A stretch of DNA of 64,000 nt from positions 62,001-126,000 of the forward strand of contig NZ_RDQF01000011.1 in assembly GCF_004114425.1 (NCBI RefSeq), in the 5' to 3' direction. The notes beneath the pieces were generated by a model, which was given only the letters and a program-made list of their open reading frames with translations, was not told the DNA's origin and made no database searches. The position numbers and the translations under genes are program-made. Positions 52,454 to 61,789 of the stretch are shown one piece after another (the first letter of the stretch is position 1; every line of letters starts with the position of its first letter). The DNA is from Bradyrhizobium vignae. Lineage in GTDB: Bacteria; Pseudomonadota; Alphaproteobacteria; Rhizobiales; Xanthobacteraceae.

Positions 52454-53437
52454 GTGCCGCCGCTGGTCAGCATCCGGGACTTGCGCGTCGCCTTCAACGG
52501 CGTGCCGGTCCTGCGCGGCGTCGACATTGTCTTGCAGAGGGGCGAGGCCCTCGGCCTCGTCGGGGAGTCCGGCTCCGGCAAGTCGGTGACGTGGCTGGCC
52601 GCGCTCGGTCTGTTGCCCCGGCATGCGCATGTCACAGGCTCGGTGCAGCTCGAGGGACGAGAGATCCTCGGCGCGCCGGCAGCCGAGCTCGATCATGTCA
52701 GGGGCGGGCGCATCGCCATGATCTTCCAGGATCCGGCGAGCGCGCTCAATCCGGTGCTGACCATTCGCAAGCAGCTCTGCGAAGCACTGGCGCTGCATCG
52801 TGATCTCCAAGGCAGCGCCGTGAAGACGGAAGCACGGCGGCTGCTCGAACTCGTCGGCATTCCCGATGCGGCGCGGCGGTTAGAGGCCTATCCGCACGAA
52901 TTCTCCGGCGGGCAGATCCAGCGCATCATGATCGCGATGGCGCTGGCCGGAAATCCCGATCTCCTGATCGCGGACGAGCCGACCACGGCGCTCGACGCCA
53001 CCATCCAGGCCCAGATCCTGGAGCTGCTCTCTACGGTCCGCCGCGAGCTCGGCATCGCGATGGTGCTGATCAGCCACGATCTCGGCGTCGTCGCGGAGAA
53101 TTGCGACCGTGTCGCGGTGATGTATGCCGGCCGCATCGTCGAGGACGCCCCGAGCAACCAGCTGTTCGCCGATCCCGTGCATCCCTACGCGCAGGGCCTG
53201 ATCGGCGCACTGCCGCCGCTCGACGGACCGCGGCGGCGTCTCACCGCTATTCCTGGAACGGTGCCCGATCCCGCGCAGATGCCAAGCGGCTGCGCTTTCG
53301 CGCCGCGCTGCGCGCTGGCAGCCGAACCGTGCGGCCTGGCCGCGCCGAGCCTGGCGCCAATCGCGAACGACCGCAGCGTCGCCTGCATCCGCGCCGAGGC
53401 TTCGCGCCGCGCGCTGCTCGGGATCGCCGCCGAATGA
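52454..53437 (+). CDS. Dipeptide/oligopeptide ABC ATPase (DppD-like)
   Basis: The 327-residue ATPase starts with GTG at 52454. Walker A GESGSGKS is at residues 37-44, with signature [17 protein letters not shown] and Walker [15 protein letters not shown]. The C-terminal oligopeptide ATPase extension has cysteines in [15 protein letters not shown], a possible Fe-S or structural site common in this family. Its stop overlaps the next start. Confidence 0.92.
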   Translation: MPPLVSIRDLRVAFNGVPVLRGVDIVLQRGEALGLVGESGSGKSVTWLAALGLLPRHAHVTGSVQLEGREILGAPAAELDHVRGGRIAMIFQDPASALNPVLTIRKQLCEALALHRDLQGSAVKTEARRLLELVGIPDAARRLEAYPHEFSGGQIQRIMIAMALAGNPDLLIADEPTTALDATIQAQILELLSTVRRELGIAMVLISHDLGVVAENCDRVAVMYAGRIVEDAPSNQLFADPVHPYAQGLIGALPPLDGPRRRLTAIPGTVPDPAQMPSGCAFAPRCALAAEPCGLAAPSLAPIANDRSVACIRAEASRRALLGIAAE

Positions 53438-54414
53438 GCGCGCCGCTCGTCGAGGTCTCCGCGATCTCGCGCACCTATTCGATGCGCTCCGGAATGTTCG
53501 GCCGAGCGACGGCTGTGCATGCCGTCGACGCCGTGTCGCTCACGATTGCCAGAGGCCAAACGCTGGGCCTTGTCGGAGAGTCCGGCTCGGGCAAGTCGAC
53601 CACGGGGCGGATCGTGCTCGGCCTCGAGCCGTCCGATAGCGGCGAGGTGCGGTTTGGCGGCAAGCCCATGGCCGCGCCGGGAACAGCCGTGTGGCGCGCC
53701 CAGCGCGCGCGCATGCAGATGATCTTCCAGGACCCGCTGGGGGCGCTGGACCGGCGCCTGCCGGTCGCAACGCAGATCCGCGAGCCGCTCGACATCCACG
53801 GCCTCGGCACGCCCGCGATGCGCGAGGAGCGCGTGCGCGAATTGCTGCGCGCGGTCGAGCTGACACCGGCGCAGCGCTATCCGGGCGCGCTGTCCGGCGG
53901 CCAGCGCCAGCGTATCGTGCTGGCGCGGGCGCTGGCGACCAAGCCCGATTTTCTCGTCTGCGACGAGCCGGTCAGCGCGCTCGACGTCTCGATCCAGGCG
54001 CAGGTGGTGAACCTGCTCGCCGATCTCCAGGCCCAGCTGTCGCTGACGCTGCTGTTCATCAGCCACGACCTGCGCGTCGTCAGGCAGATCAGCAATGTCG
54101 TCGCCGTGATGTATCTCGGCCGCATCGTCGAGATCGGCAGCGCCGACGATCTCTTTGCGCGCCCCGAGCACCCCTATACGGAGGCACTGGTCTCGGCCTC
54201 GCCCGCGCCGGGCCGCCGCAGCGCCGGCCGGATCGTGCTGTCAGGCGATCCGCCGAACCCGGCGGCGCGCCCGCAAGGCTGCGCCTTCCATCCGCGCTGC
54301 CCGCGCGCGATTGCACGCTGTGCGAGTGAGGTGCCGACGCTCGCGGCCATCAGCGGTGACAGACGGGTCGCGTGCCATCTCGTCACGGGCACGCCGGCGC
54401 GGGACGCGGCGTGA
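53434..54414 (+). CDS. Dipeptide/oligopeptide ABC ATPase (DppF-like)
   Basis: The 326-residue ATPase has Walker [10 protein letters not shown], signature LSGGQRQRIVLARALAT and Walker B FLVCDEPVSALDVS, plus C-terminal GCAFHPRCPRAIARC. It pairs with the DppD-like subunit. Overlaps of 4 bp with the previous gene and 1 bp with the next (TGATG) indicate a tight operon. Confidence 0.92.
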   Translation: MSAPLVEVSAISRTYSMRSGMFGRATAVHAVDAVSLTIARGQTLGLVGESGSGKSTTGRIVLGLEPSDSGEVRFGGKPMAAPGTAVWRAQRARMQMIFQDPLGALDRRLPVATQIREPLDIHGLGTPAMREERVRELLRAVELTPAQRYPGALSGGQRQRIVLARALATKPDFLVCDEPVSALDVSIQAQVVNLLADLQAQLSLTLLFISHDLRVVRQISNVVAVMYLGRIVEIGSADDLFARPEHPYTEALVSASPAPGRRSAGRIVLSGDPPNPAARPQGCAFHPRCPRAIARCASEVPTLAAISGDRRVACHLVTGTPARDAA

Positions 54415-55343
54415 TGGGACGCTATTTCGCCATTCGGATCGGACGCGCGGCGCTGACGATCGTGCTCGTCGTCACCTTCGCGTTCGTCGTGCTGCGTCTC
54501 TCGGGCGATCCCGCGCTGATGATCCTGGGACCCGAGGCGCCGCCTGAGGTGCTCGCGGCGTTTCGCAAGGCCTGGGGCCTCGATGATCCCATCTGGTTTC
54601 AGTATCTCGACTATTTCGGCGCCATCGCCAGGGGCGAGCTCGGCCGCTCCATGCGCGACGGCCGGCCCGCGATCGAGCTGGTGCTGGAGCGGATTCCGGC
54701 GACGCTGGCGCTGACCTTGCCGGCCTTCGTCTTCAAGGTCGCGCTCGGCATTCCCGCCGGCATCTACGCCGCGCTGCATCGCGGCTCGGGCATCGACCGT
54801 GCCGTGATGATGACGGCGGTGGCTGGTTTCACGGTACCGAGCTTCGTGCTCGCGCTGGTGCTGGTGCTCGTCTTCGCCGTGCAGCTCGGCTGGCTGCCCT
54901 CAGGCGGGCAAGACAGTTGGCGCCACGCCATCCTGCCGATCGCAACGCTGAGCCTCGGCGGAGCTGCTGTGCTGGCGCGCTTCACCCGCAGCGCAATGCT
55001 CGAAGTGCTGGGCCAACCCTACATCCGCACCGCCTCGGCCAAAGGCGTGCCGTGGCGCAAGGTGGTGACCTCGCATGCGCTGCCGAACGCGGCGATCCCG
55101 ACTGTCACCATTCTCGGCTTCATGGTGGGTACGCTGATGGCCGGCGCGGTCGTGGTCGAGAGCGTGTTTGCCTGGCCGGGAGTAGGGCGCCTGCTCGTCG
55201 TCGCGGTCGCCAACCGCGACCTCGCGGTCGTGCAATGCATCCTTCTGCTGGTTGCCATGACCATGGTGACGTCCAACCTGGTCGTCGACTTCCTCTACGG
55301 CTTCCTCGATCCGCGGCTGCGCAGCAAAGGAGCGCACGCATGA
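54414..55343 (+). CDS. Dipeptide/oligopeptide ABC permease (DppB-like)
   Basis: The 309-residue inner-membrane permease begins MGRYFAIRIGRAALTIVLVV, the usual DppB first helix. GDPALMILGPEAPPEVLAAFRK is the periplasmic loop, and YIRTASAKGVPWRKVVTSHA is the EAA-type loop contacting the ATPases. The start shares a base with the previous stop, and the next gene overlaps by 4 bp. Confidence 0.93.
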   Translation: MGRYFAIRIGRAALTIVLVVTFAFVVLRLSGDPALMILGPEAPPEVLAAFRKAWGLDDPIWFQYLDYFGAIARGELGRSMRDGRPAIELVLERIPATLALTLPAFVFKVALGIPAGIYAALHRGSGIDRAVMMTAVAGFTVPSFVLALVLVLVFAVQLGWLPSGGQDSWRHAILPIATLSLGGAAVLARFTRSAMLEVLGQPYIRTASAKGVPWRKVVTSHALPNAAIPTVTILGFMVGTLMAGAVVVESVFAWPGVGRLLVVAVANRDLAVVQCILLLVAMTMVTSNLVVDFLYGFLDPRLRSKGAHA

Positions 55344-56263
55344 CCGACGCGACGCTGAAGGACACCAAGGCGTTTTCAAGCGACGTGGATTCCGTCTCGC
55401 GTAAAGAAAACGCGTCAAGACTAGGATCTAGCGTCCGCCGCCGCATCAGCCTGCCGGCGATTCCTGTCTCGGTTGCGCTCGCGATCTCCTGGATCGTGGC
55501 GATGCTCGTCATTGCGGCTTTCGCGGAGAAGATCGCACCTTACGGCTTCACCCAGCTCGACCTGCGCAACCGGCTCTCGGCGCCCGGCAATGCCGCGCAC
55601 TGGCTGGGTACCGACGAGCTCGGCCGGGACGTGTTGTCGCGGTTGCTCGTCTCCATCCGCATCTCGCTGCTGATCGCCTTCGGCGCCACCGCGATCTCGG
55701 CGATGGTCGGCACCACGCTCGGCTTCCTCGCCGCGCATTTCCGAGGGCTGGTGGAGCAGCTCGTGCTGATGCTGTCCGACTTCCAGGCCAGCATGCCCTT
55801 CCTGATCATGGCGCTGGCGGTGCTCGCCTTTTTCGGCAACTCGCTGCCGCTCTTGATCGGCCTGATGGGCCTGTTCGGCTGGGAGCGCTACGCCCGCATC
55901 GCGCGCGGCCTTGCGATCTCCGCCAATGCGCAAGGCTACGCCGTCGCCGTCCGCCAGCTTGGCGCAACGCCGTCGCGGATCTATCTCCGACACATCCTGC
56001 CCAACATCGCCTCCACCCTGATCGTCTCGACCACGCTGGTCTTCCCAGAGGTGATCCTGACGGAATCCGGCCTGTCGTTCCTCGGTCTCGGCGTGCAGCC
56101 GCCGATGACCAGCCTCGGCAACATGGTCGGCTATGGCCGCGAATACCTCACCCGGGCACCCTGGATCATGCTGGCGCCGGCGACCACCATCGTCGTCACC
56201 ACGCTGGCGGTGTCAGTAATCGGCGACTGGCTGCGCGACCGGCTCGATCCGACGCTGCAGTAA
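55340..56263 (+). CDS. Dipeptide/oligopeptide ABC permease (DppC-like)
   Basis: The 307-residue permease has a hydrophilic N-terminus of about 45 residues before the first helix (VALAISWIVAMLVIAAFAE). DELGRDVLSRLLVSIRISL and AVAVRQLGATPSRIYLRHIL are DppC hallmarks. It completes the importer of this operon. A palindromic repeat follows at 56274. Confidence 0.93.
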   Translation: MTDATLKDTKAFSSDVDSVSRKENASRLGSSVRRRISLPAIPVSVALAISWIVAMLVIAAFAEKIAPYGFTQLDLRNRLSAPGNAAHWLGTDELGRDVLSRLLVSIRISLLIAFGATAISAMVGTTLGFLAAHFRGLVEQLVLMLSDFQASMPFLIMALAVLAFFGNSLPLLIGLMGLFGWERYARIARGLAISANAQGYAVAVRQLGATPSRIYLRHILPNIASTLIVSTTLVFPEVILTESGLSFLGLGVQPPMTSLGNMVGYGREYLTRAPWIMLAPATTIVVTTLAVSVIGDWLRDRLDPTLQ

Positions 56264-56269
56264 GTGCTC

Positions 56270-56353
56270 CGTCATGGCCGGGCTTGTCCCGGCCATCCAC
56301 GTCTTTGCCGCGCAGAACCAAGAACGTGGATGCCCGGGACAAGCCCCATGACG
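56270..56353. repeat. Dispersed palindromic repeat, family A (copy 3, double hairpin)
   Basis: ATGGCCGGG (56274-56282) pairs with CCCGGCCAT (56288-56296), followed by CCACGTCTTTGCCGCGC and then ACGTGGATGCCCGGGACAAG and CATGACG. The order and sequence match copy 2 at 20208, with the halves swapped. It sits between dppC-like and ilvD genes. Confidence 0.75.
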
Positions 56354-56530
56354 ACTGAGACCGCCTGCGCCCACGCGCCGGGAGCAGGGGAGGCCTGCAC
56401 GGGGCCGATCCGGGCCGTTTCGCGGCAAGTTCCCGTTGCGCCCGCCGGGTCCGTGCGCTATCCGGCCGGAAAGGCCTGAGGCGGCTTTCATTTTCTGCCC
56501 GGCCCAAGCCAATCGAGGACGGAAACCGCC

Positions 56531-58381
56531 ATGCCAGCCTATCGCTCCCGCACCACCACCCACGGCCGCAACATGGCGGGCGCCCGCGGCCTCTGGCGTG
56601 CGACGGGCATGAAGGACGGCGATTTCGGCAAGCCGATCATCGCGGTCGTCAACTCCTTCACCCAGTTCGTGCCCGGCCACGTCCATCTCAAGGATCTCGG
56701 CCAGCTGGTGGCGCGCGAGATCGAGCAGGCCGGCGGCGTGGCGAAAGAGTTCAACACCATCGCAGTCGACGACGGCATCGCCATGGGCCATGACGGCATG
56801 CTCTACAGCCTGCCCTCTCGCGAGTTGATCGCCGACAGCGTCGAGTACATGGCCAACGCGCACTGCGCCGACGGACTCGTCTGCATCTCCAACTGCGACA
56901 AGATCACGCCCGGCATGCTGATGGCCGCGCTGCGGCTCAACATCCCCGCCGTGTTCGTCTCGGGCGGCCCGATGGAGGCCGGCAAGGTCAAGCTCGAGGG
57001 CAAGACCAGGGCCGTCGACCTCATCGACGCCATGGTGGCCGCCGCCGACTCCAAGGTCAGCGACGACGACGTCAAGGTGATCGAGCGCTCGGCCTGTCCG
57101 ACCTGCGGCTCCTGCTCGGGCATGTTCACCGCCAATTCCATGAACTGCCTCACCGAGGCGCTTGGCCTCGCGCTGCCCGGCAACGGCTCGGTGGTCGCAA
57201 CCCATGCCGACCGCAAGCGCCTGTTCGTCGAGGCCGGCCACACCATCGTCGATCTCGTCCGCCGCTACTACGAGCAGGACGATGCTTCGGTCCTGCCGCG
57301 CAACATCGCGAACTTCAAGGCGTTCGAGAACGCCATGACGCTCGACATCGCGATGGGCGGCTCTACCAACACCGTGCTGCATCTGCTCGCCGCCGCCCAT
57401 GAAGGCCAGGTCGAGTTCACCATGCGCGACATCGACCGGCTGTCGCGCCGGGTGCCCGTGCTCTGCAAGGTCGCGCCGTCAGTGGCTGACGTGCACGTCG
57501 AGGACGTGCACCGCGCCGGCGGCATCATGGGCATTCTCGGCGAGCTCGACCGCGCCGGGCTGATCGACACTTCGGTCTCGACCGTGCACGCGCCGACCAT
57601 GAACGAGGCATTGGAGCGCTGGGACATCAAGCGCACCAAGAGCGAACAGGTGCGCACCTTCTATCGCGCCTCGCCCGGCGGCATCCCGACCCAGGTCGCG
57701 TTCAGCCAGGAGCGCCGCTATGACGAGCTCGATGCCGACCGCGAGAAGGGCGTCGTGCGCGATCTCGAACATGCCTTCAGCAAGGACGGCGGTCTCGCCG
57801 TGCTCTACGGCAACCTCGCGCAGGACGGCTGCATCGTGAAGACCGCCGGCGTCGACGCCTCGATCCTGAAATTCTCCGGCCCCGCGCGCGTGTTCGAGAG
57901 CCAGGACGCCGCGGTCGAAGGCATTTTGGGCGGCAAGGTCGTCGCCGGTGACGTCGTCGTCGTGCGCTATGAAGGCCCGCGCGGCGGCCCCGGCATGCAG
58001 GAGATGCTGTATCCGACGAGCTATCTGAAATCGATGGGCCTCGGCAAAGCCTGTGCGCTCGTTACCGACGGCCGTTTCTCCGGCGGCTCCTCGGGCCTGT
58101 CGATCGGCCATCTGTCGCCGGAAGCTGCCGAAGGCGGCACCATCGGTCTCGTGCGCGACGGCGACCTAATCGCCATCGACATCCCGAACCGCAGCATCAG
58201 CCTGGAAGTCTCCGACGAGGAGCTCGCCAAGCGCCGCGCTGCGGAGGAGGCGAAGGGCGATGCCGCCTGGCAGCCGCAGAGCCGCAAGCGCAACGTCTCG
58301 ACCGCGCTTCAGGCCTATGCCGCGCTCACCACCAGCGCCGCGCGCGGCGCGGTGCGCGAGGTGAAGCGGCGCTCGAGATAG
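56531..58381 (+). CDS. ilvD: Dihydroxy-acid dehydratase IlvD
   Basis: The 616-residue Fe-S dehydratase of isoleucine, valine and pantothenate synthesis starts [19 protein letters not shown]. Cluster cysteines occur in [12 protein letters not shown] and [26 protein letters not shown] and [15 protein letters not shown] are also standard. Length and many segments correspond closely to the E. coli enzyme (616 residues from memory), rather than the shorter roughly 570-residue type common in alphaproteobacteria. Its position after an ABC importer is probably incidental. Confidence 0.93.
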   Translation: MPAYRSRTTTHGRNMAGARGLWRATGMKDGDFGKPIIAVVNSFTQFVPGHVHLKDLGQLVAREIEQAGGVAKEFNTIAVDDGIAMGHDGMLYSLPSRELIADSVEYMANAHCADGLVCISNCDKITPGMLMAALRLNIPAVFVSGGPMEAGKVKLEGKTRAVDLIDAMVAAADSKVSDDDVKVIERSACPTCGSCSGMFTANSMNCLTEALGLALPGNGSVVATHADRKRLFVEAGHTIVDLVRRYYEQDDASVLPRNIANFKAFENAMTLDIAMGGSTNTVLHLLAAAHEGQVEFTMRDIDRLSRRVPVLCKVAPSVADVHVEDVHRAGGIMGILGELDRAGLIDTSVSTVHAPTMNEALERWDIKRTKSEQVRTFYRASPGGIPTQVAFSQERRYDELDADREKGVVRDLEHAFSKDGGLAVLYGNLAQDGCIVKTAGVDASILKFSGPARVFESQDAAVEGILGGKVVAGDVVVVRYEGPRGGPGMQEMLYPTSYLKSMGLGKACALVTDGRFSGGSSGLSIGHLSPEAAEGGTIGLVRDGDLIAIDIPNRSISLEVSDEELAKRRAAEEAKGDAAWQPQSRKRNVSTALQAYAALTTSAARGAVREVKRRSR

Positions 58382-58780
58382 GCGCCTGATCGGCACGTCA
58401 CAGGCTGGATCGACGGTCTTCCGGAACGGCTCGCGGCTCCACGCGAGCGCGCGGATGCGCCGTTGCAGGAAACACGGAGCCGAAGAGAAGATTCGGAAAG
58501 AACGGCCCCCGCTTCCCGGGGCGTGGGCTGTTGGGGGTGGGAGCGGGAGCCGTTTGCGAAGTGGGCACCCGACGCGCGGGCTCGCCCGCCAGGCCCGGTC
58601 AACTTAGTGCATTTGTCCACACCTCGCTATTTAATTCTTATTATTTTTTATTTTATTTTCGATTTAATCGTGCCATCCTGAGAAACATCGCCGAAATTCA
58701 TGTTTTCCGAATCCGGCCGAGGCGGTCACCATATCGAGATCCGTCCGCAACGCTCCGGATTGCCACTAGCGGAGCTAGCC
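58382..58780. other. Intergenic region with AT-rich segment
   Basis: No gene is supported in this 400-bp span. Positions 58626-58668 are strongly AT-rich (mostly T with A, such as TTATTTTTTATTTTATTTTC), unlike the GC-rich surroundings. It may be a promoter or nucleoid-protein-binding region for the 58781 gene. Confidence 0.5.
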
Positions 58781-59098
58781 ATGAGTCATTCTCCATCACT
58801 CGTGCCGCAAATTACGACAGACCAGGACGTCTATCTCGTGCTCGATGATTTCGGCCGCCGGCTGGGCCGCGCCTGGTGTGAAACTGCCGAGGAGGATGCC
58901 AATCGCGCGACCCTGCTCAGACATCTCGCCGAAGGGCAGTATCTGCATCCCACACGCATCGTGGCCTTCAATACCGCGGAGGGATGGTCGCGGGATGCCA
59001 CCGCCGAAATCGCCGACGAGCTGCGCCGCCGCTTCGTCGAACTCGAGGAGACCGATCCCTCGCTGCTGGAGTTCCTGGAAAGAGCCGCGAGGCGTTGA
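58781..59098 (+). CDS. Hypothetical protein (105 aa)
   Basis: The 105-residue cytoplasmic protein MSHSPSLVPQITTDQDVYLV continues LDDFGRRLGRAWCETAEEDANR and ends in an acidic helix ELEETDPSLLEFLERAARR. The composition is coherent and a GGAG site lies 7 bp upstream of the ATG. No domain is recognised. Comparable short proteins occur in Bradyrhizobium (recollection, unverified). Confidence 0.7.
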   Translation: MSHSPSLVPQITTDQDVYLVLDDFGRRLGRAWCETAEEDANRATLLRHLAEGQYLHPTRIVAFNTAEGWSRDATAEIADELRRRFVELEETDPSLLEFLERAARR

Positions 59099-59372
59099 GG
59101 CTCGACCATCGGCGGAAGAAACTTCCGCTCGAACGAGTACCGCGGCGATGTCGAATTGCCGGAGCAGCGATCACGCTCTCGCTCGTCATGCGGACTTCGG
59201 AGCAGACGCCCATCGCGCGCCAATGCGCGTGGTCAATGAGTTCTTACCGGTTCGCCGCGATCAGCCGTTCGCGTTAAGGATGCCCCGACGAAGTTCGGCC
59301 AGGCAAGGTCTTGCGGCGTATACTCCCGCGACACTTCGCAAATCCATTTCGGGCAATTGGGGCACCACTGCA

Positions 59373-59747
59373 ATGTCTCGTACTCTCGCCGTTGTTTTTT
59401 CCACTGCCGTCGCCGCGATGTCCATGACGGACGCAGCCTCCGCAGGCTGCTACAATTGCTATGCGCCGCCGTCGTGCACGACCTGCTATCAGCAGCAATA
59501 TGTGCCGCCGCAATACCGTACCGTCGACGAGACCGTGATGGTCTCGCCCGGCGCCGTCGTCGCGCACCGCACGCCGGCGCAGTATCGCACCGTGATGGTG
59601 CCGCAGACCGTGATGGTGGCGCCCCCGAGCGTCCAGTACGAACGCATCCCGCCGCAATACGCCACGCGCCAACGCGTCGAGATGGTCTCGCCAGGCTATT
59701 CCTACTACGCCCCGGTGCAGATGGGCTGCGCGTCCTGCGGCTACTGA
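59373..59747 (+). CDS. Small secreted protein with PQYRTV-type repeats
   Basis: This 124-residue exported protein has a signal peptide ending DAASA and a cysteine-containing start GCYNCYAPPSCTTCYQQQY. Three degenerate repeats follow: PPQYRTVDETVMVSPG, PAQYRTVMVPQTVMVAPP and PPQYATRQRVEMVSPG. It ends with GCASCGY. The cysteine clusters and Tyr/Pro/Val repeats suggest a cell-surface or periplasmic structural role. No function is known to me. Confidence 0.75.
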   Translation: MSRTLAVVFSTAVAAMSMTDAASAGCYNCYAPPSCTTCYQQQYVPPQYRTVDETVMVSPGAVVAHRTPAQYRTVMVPQTVMVAPPSVQYERIPPQYATRQRVEMVSPGYSYYAPVQMGCASCGY

Positions 59748-60021
59748 TGCCACGTAACAGAACCGGCTTCGAGCGGCGCTCCTCCTGGGGCGCCGGTTTC
59801 GTTTGCGAGCAGCAAAACGAGGCCCGGGCATGGAGACCAATCCAACCCGGGCCTCGCAACCTGCGACGCCCTGGGAGATGTCGCCGGTATCGGGATTGCT
59901 AGGCGTGCAGCCTAAGGCAACAGGCTGACGCTTGCCTGACAAGGAGCTGGGAGGCGAGGGCGCCCAACTTCGCGTTGCCTTGCGCAGTCGACTGGGTTAA
60001 GCGACAGCCATTCCAAGCTCA

Positions 60022-60111
60022 GGAAGGGTGGCCGAGTGGTTTAAGGCACCGGTCTTGAAAACCGGCGTGCCCGCAAGGGTACCGTGGGTTCGAATCCCAC
60101 CCCTTCCGCCA
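60022..60111 (+). tRNA. tRNA-Ser (anticodon TGA)
   Basis: The acceptor GGAAGGG (60022-60028) pairs with CCCTTCC (60101-60107), then discriminator G and encoded CCA (60109-60111). The anticodon stem CCGGT/ACCGG encloses the loop CTTGAAA with anticodon TGA at 60056-60058. A long variable arm (GTGCCCGCAAGGGTACC region) and TTCGAATCC T-loop identify a class II serine tRNA. Confidence 0.96.
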
Positions 60112-60352
60112 AAAGCTAAGCAAAATCAATTTATTATCTCTATTGGGCGCGGCTGTACACAAACGAACGTGCAATCGACCGTGGCTTAGACCCAGACGTC
60201 TTCACCTCATTGGGCGTGGCAATCTTGCTGGCGCCGTCGCCGTTCGGCTTATCGCATGCCGCCTCAAACAGAGAGGCCCGCCAGCGTGAACCGAACCATT
60301 CACGGGGGGTTCATACCGGCTGAAGCACCCTGCGCCTTGTGGAGGTTGTCGG

Positions 60353-60748
60353 ATGATTATTATCGGGCTCGTCGCAGCGCTACTCACGGGTCAGGCTTTG
60401 CCGGCGATGGAGACTCACCAGCCCATCCAGCAGGTCCAGTATGGCGTCCCCAGGCACCCTCCGCCGTGCGGCGACGGCTGGGACGTCAGCGCCCGTGACG
60501 GCATGTGCTATCCAAACGGATACCTTCCTCCTCAAGAACAGGCCGCGAGGCAGTACTATTATCGCGGGGGCGGCTACGGCCATGGCAGATATCCGGTGCC
60601 CTGCGGCCATGGCGCCGACGTCGATATCCGAGATGGACAATGCTATCCAAACGGAACGGTACCCCCGCAGTTTCAGCAGGGCCGAGGGTACTACGGCGGT
60701 GACTACTACGATCGCGGTCCCCGACGCCGATATTATCGCTATTATTGA
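60353..60748 (+). CDS. Small secreted protein with two CYPNG repeats
   Basis: This 131-residue protein has a signal-like N-terminus (IIIGLVAALLTGQALPA) and a tandem duplication: CGDGWDVSARDGMCYPNG and CGHGADVDIRDGQCYPNG, each with two cysteines, joined by a Tyr/Gly-rich linker. The C-terminus is rich in Tyr, Gly, Asp and Arg. A GTGGAGG ribosome-binding site precedes the ATG. Probably exported; function unknown. Confidence 0.75.
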   Translation: MIIIGLVAALLTGQALPAMETHQPIQQVQYGVPRHPPPCGDGWDVSARDGMCYPNGYLPPQEQAARQYYYRGGGYGHGRYPVPCGHGADVDIRDGQCYPNGTVPPQFQQGRGYYGGDYYDRGPRRRYYRYY

Positions 60749-60782
60749 GCCCGCCAGCGTGAACCGGCGGGCCGAGGAGACT

Positions 60783-60945
60783 TCAGGCTGGGCGGCCTTC
60801 CATCATCTGCTGGAGGTCCCGCAGGAGTGAAGCGACCACCGGCTCGGGATCGCTCCCATCCACGCCGCCGAAAACCTCCCCGTCGATCTCCAGGCATCGC
60901 CACGTGGGCGCTTGTTGTGCCAGTGCGCCTTGATCTTAGATGCCC
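60783..60945 (-). pseudogene. Possible frameshifted small gene
   Basis: One minus-strand frame starts MSWASKIKAHWHNKRP, and the adjacent frame continues CLEIDGEVFGGVDGSDPEPV followed by VASLLRDLQQMMEGRPA and a stop at 60783. The second part looks like real protein but has no start in its own frame, so a single frameshift may have broken a small gene. Identity unknown. Confidence 0.4.
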
Positions 60946-61193
60946 AGCTCATCAGTGATACCAGTGCTCCACGGAATATCCGTGTACGGCGTAGAATGAG
61001 CGCGGCATCGACGTCCGCGGTGCGGGCCGCGGCCACCTTGCCCGTGGCCTCGCGGAATTTGTCTGCAGCCTCGCGCCAGGCCTTGTGGTCCGAAGCGCCG
61101 GCGCGCCTCGCCATAACGACGAACGACAGCGGGGCAGGAACGCCCTCGAACGTCAGAGATTAGCCCGACAGGAAGTTTCACAGCGGGCCACGC

Positions 61194-61298
61194 ATGTTCT
61201 TCTTTTTCTCGAACCGGCTGGGATGTCTCGGCTCGCTGCTGATCTCCGGCCTGGTCACTGTCGCACTTCTGTTCCTGTTCGGGATCATTCGATTCTAA
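61194..61298 (+). CDS. Small single-pass membrane protein (34 aa)
   Basis: The short ORF MFFFFSNRLGCLGSLLISGL continues VTVALLFLFGIIRF before TAA. A short aromatic N-terminus with one Arg is followed by one long hydrophobic helix. Similar MFFFFSNRLG-type mini-proteins are widespread in Rhizobiales (recollection, unverified). The upstream ribosome-binding site is weak. Confidence 0.6.
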   Translation: MFFFFSNRLGCLGSLLISGLVTVALLFLFGIIRF

Positions 61299-61315
61299 GC
61301 GCCAGCGCGTGGTCC

Positions 61316-61383
61316 AAGTCGATGCTTCAACCAAGTCGATGCTTCAACCAAGTCGATGCTCCAACCAAGCCGATGCTCCAACG
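61316..61383. repeat. Four tandem copies of a 17-bp unit
   Basis: The unit AAGTCGATGCTTCAACC is repeated four times without gaps (61316-61332, 61333-61349, 61350-61366, 61367-61383). Copies 1 and 2 are identical, copy 3 has one change and copy 4 has three. It lies between the small membrane ORF and the stress-type gene. Confidence 0.92.
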
Positions 61384-61469
61384 ACGGAGAAACACATCCC
61401 GAAGCTTGCAGGAACCTGGCCTTGGCTCGCCTGTTGTTCGCACTCTCGACCCATTCATGGAGAGCGCTT

Positions 61470-61766
61470 GTGGAAAGTACGATCATCGGGGAATTCGATA
61501 CGCGCCGCGGCGCCGAGCTCGCAGTTGAGCATGTCGTGCAGGAATGCGGCGTGCCGCGAAGCGATGTGTTCGTTCAAGCCGCCGGCGGCGCCAACACGGT
61601 GGGGACCCGTCCGGCAGGTAGCGACGTCAAGGCGTCGCCCGCGCCGGAGGGGCGGCAGAAGCTGGAAGGTCCGATCGAGGTCTCCGTGGATTTTCACGGC
61701 GATGCGCCCGAGAAGATCGCAGATGTCTTGAGGAGCGCGGGTGCAAAGAGCGTGCATACCAGGTAA
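61470..61766 (+). CDS. Small general-stress-type protein (98 aa)
   Basis: The 98-residue protein starts at GTG 61470 (preceded by GGAGAG), giving VESTIIGEFDTRRGAELAVE. The pattern FDTRRGAELAVEHVVQECGV and PIEVSVDFHGDAPEKIADVL resembles the small alpha-beta domains of general stress protein 17M-like families (weak similarity). It lies 23 bp upstream of the phospholipase D gene. An extension upstream would run through the tandem repeat and is unlikely. Confidence 0.6.
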   Translation: MESTIIGEFDTRRGAELAVEHVVQECGVPRSDVFVQAAGGANTVGTRPAGSDVKASPAPEGRQKLEGPIEVSVDFHGDAPEKIADVLRSAGAKSVHTR

Positions 61767-61789
61767 CGGCATTCGCACGCACTGAAGAC

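Noticed and set aside
56354..56486. Short frame before ilvD as a branched-chain amino-acid leader peptide
   Set aside because: No enrichment of Ile, Val or Leu codons and no terminator hairpin before ilvD.
60022..60352. tRNA-Ser as attachment site of an integrated element
   Set aside because: No integrase, no repeat of the tRNA 3' end found downstream, and no clear compositional change over several kb.
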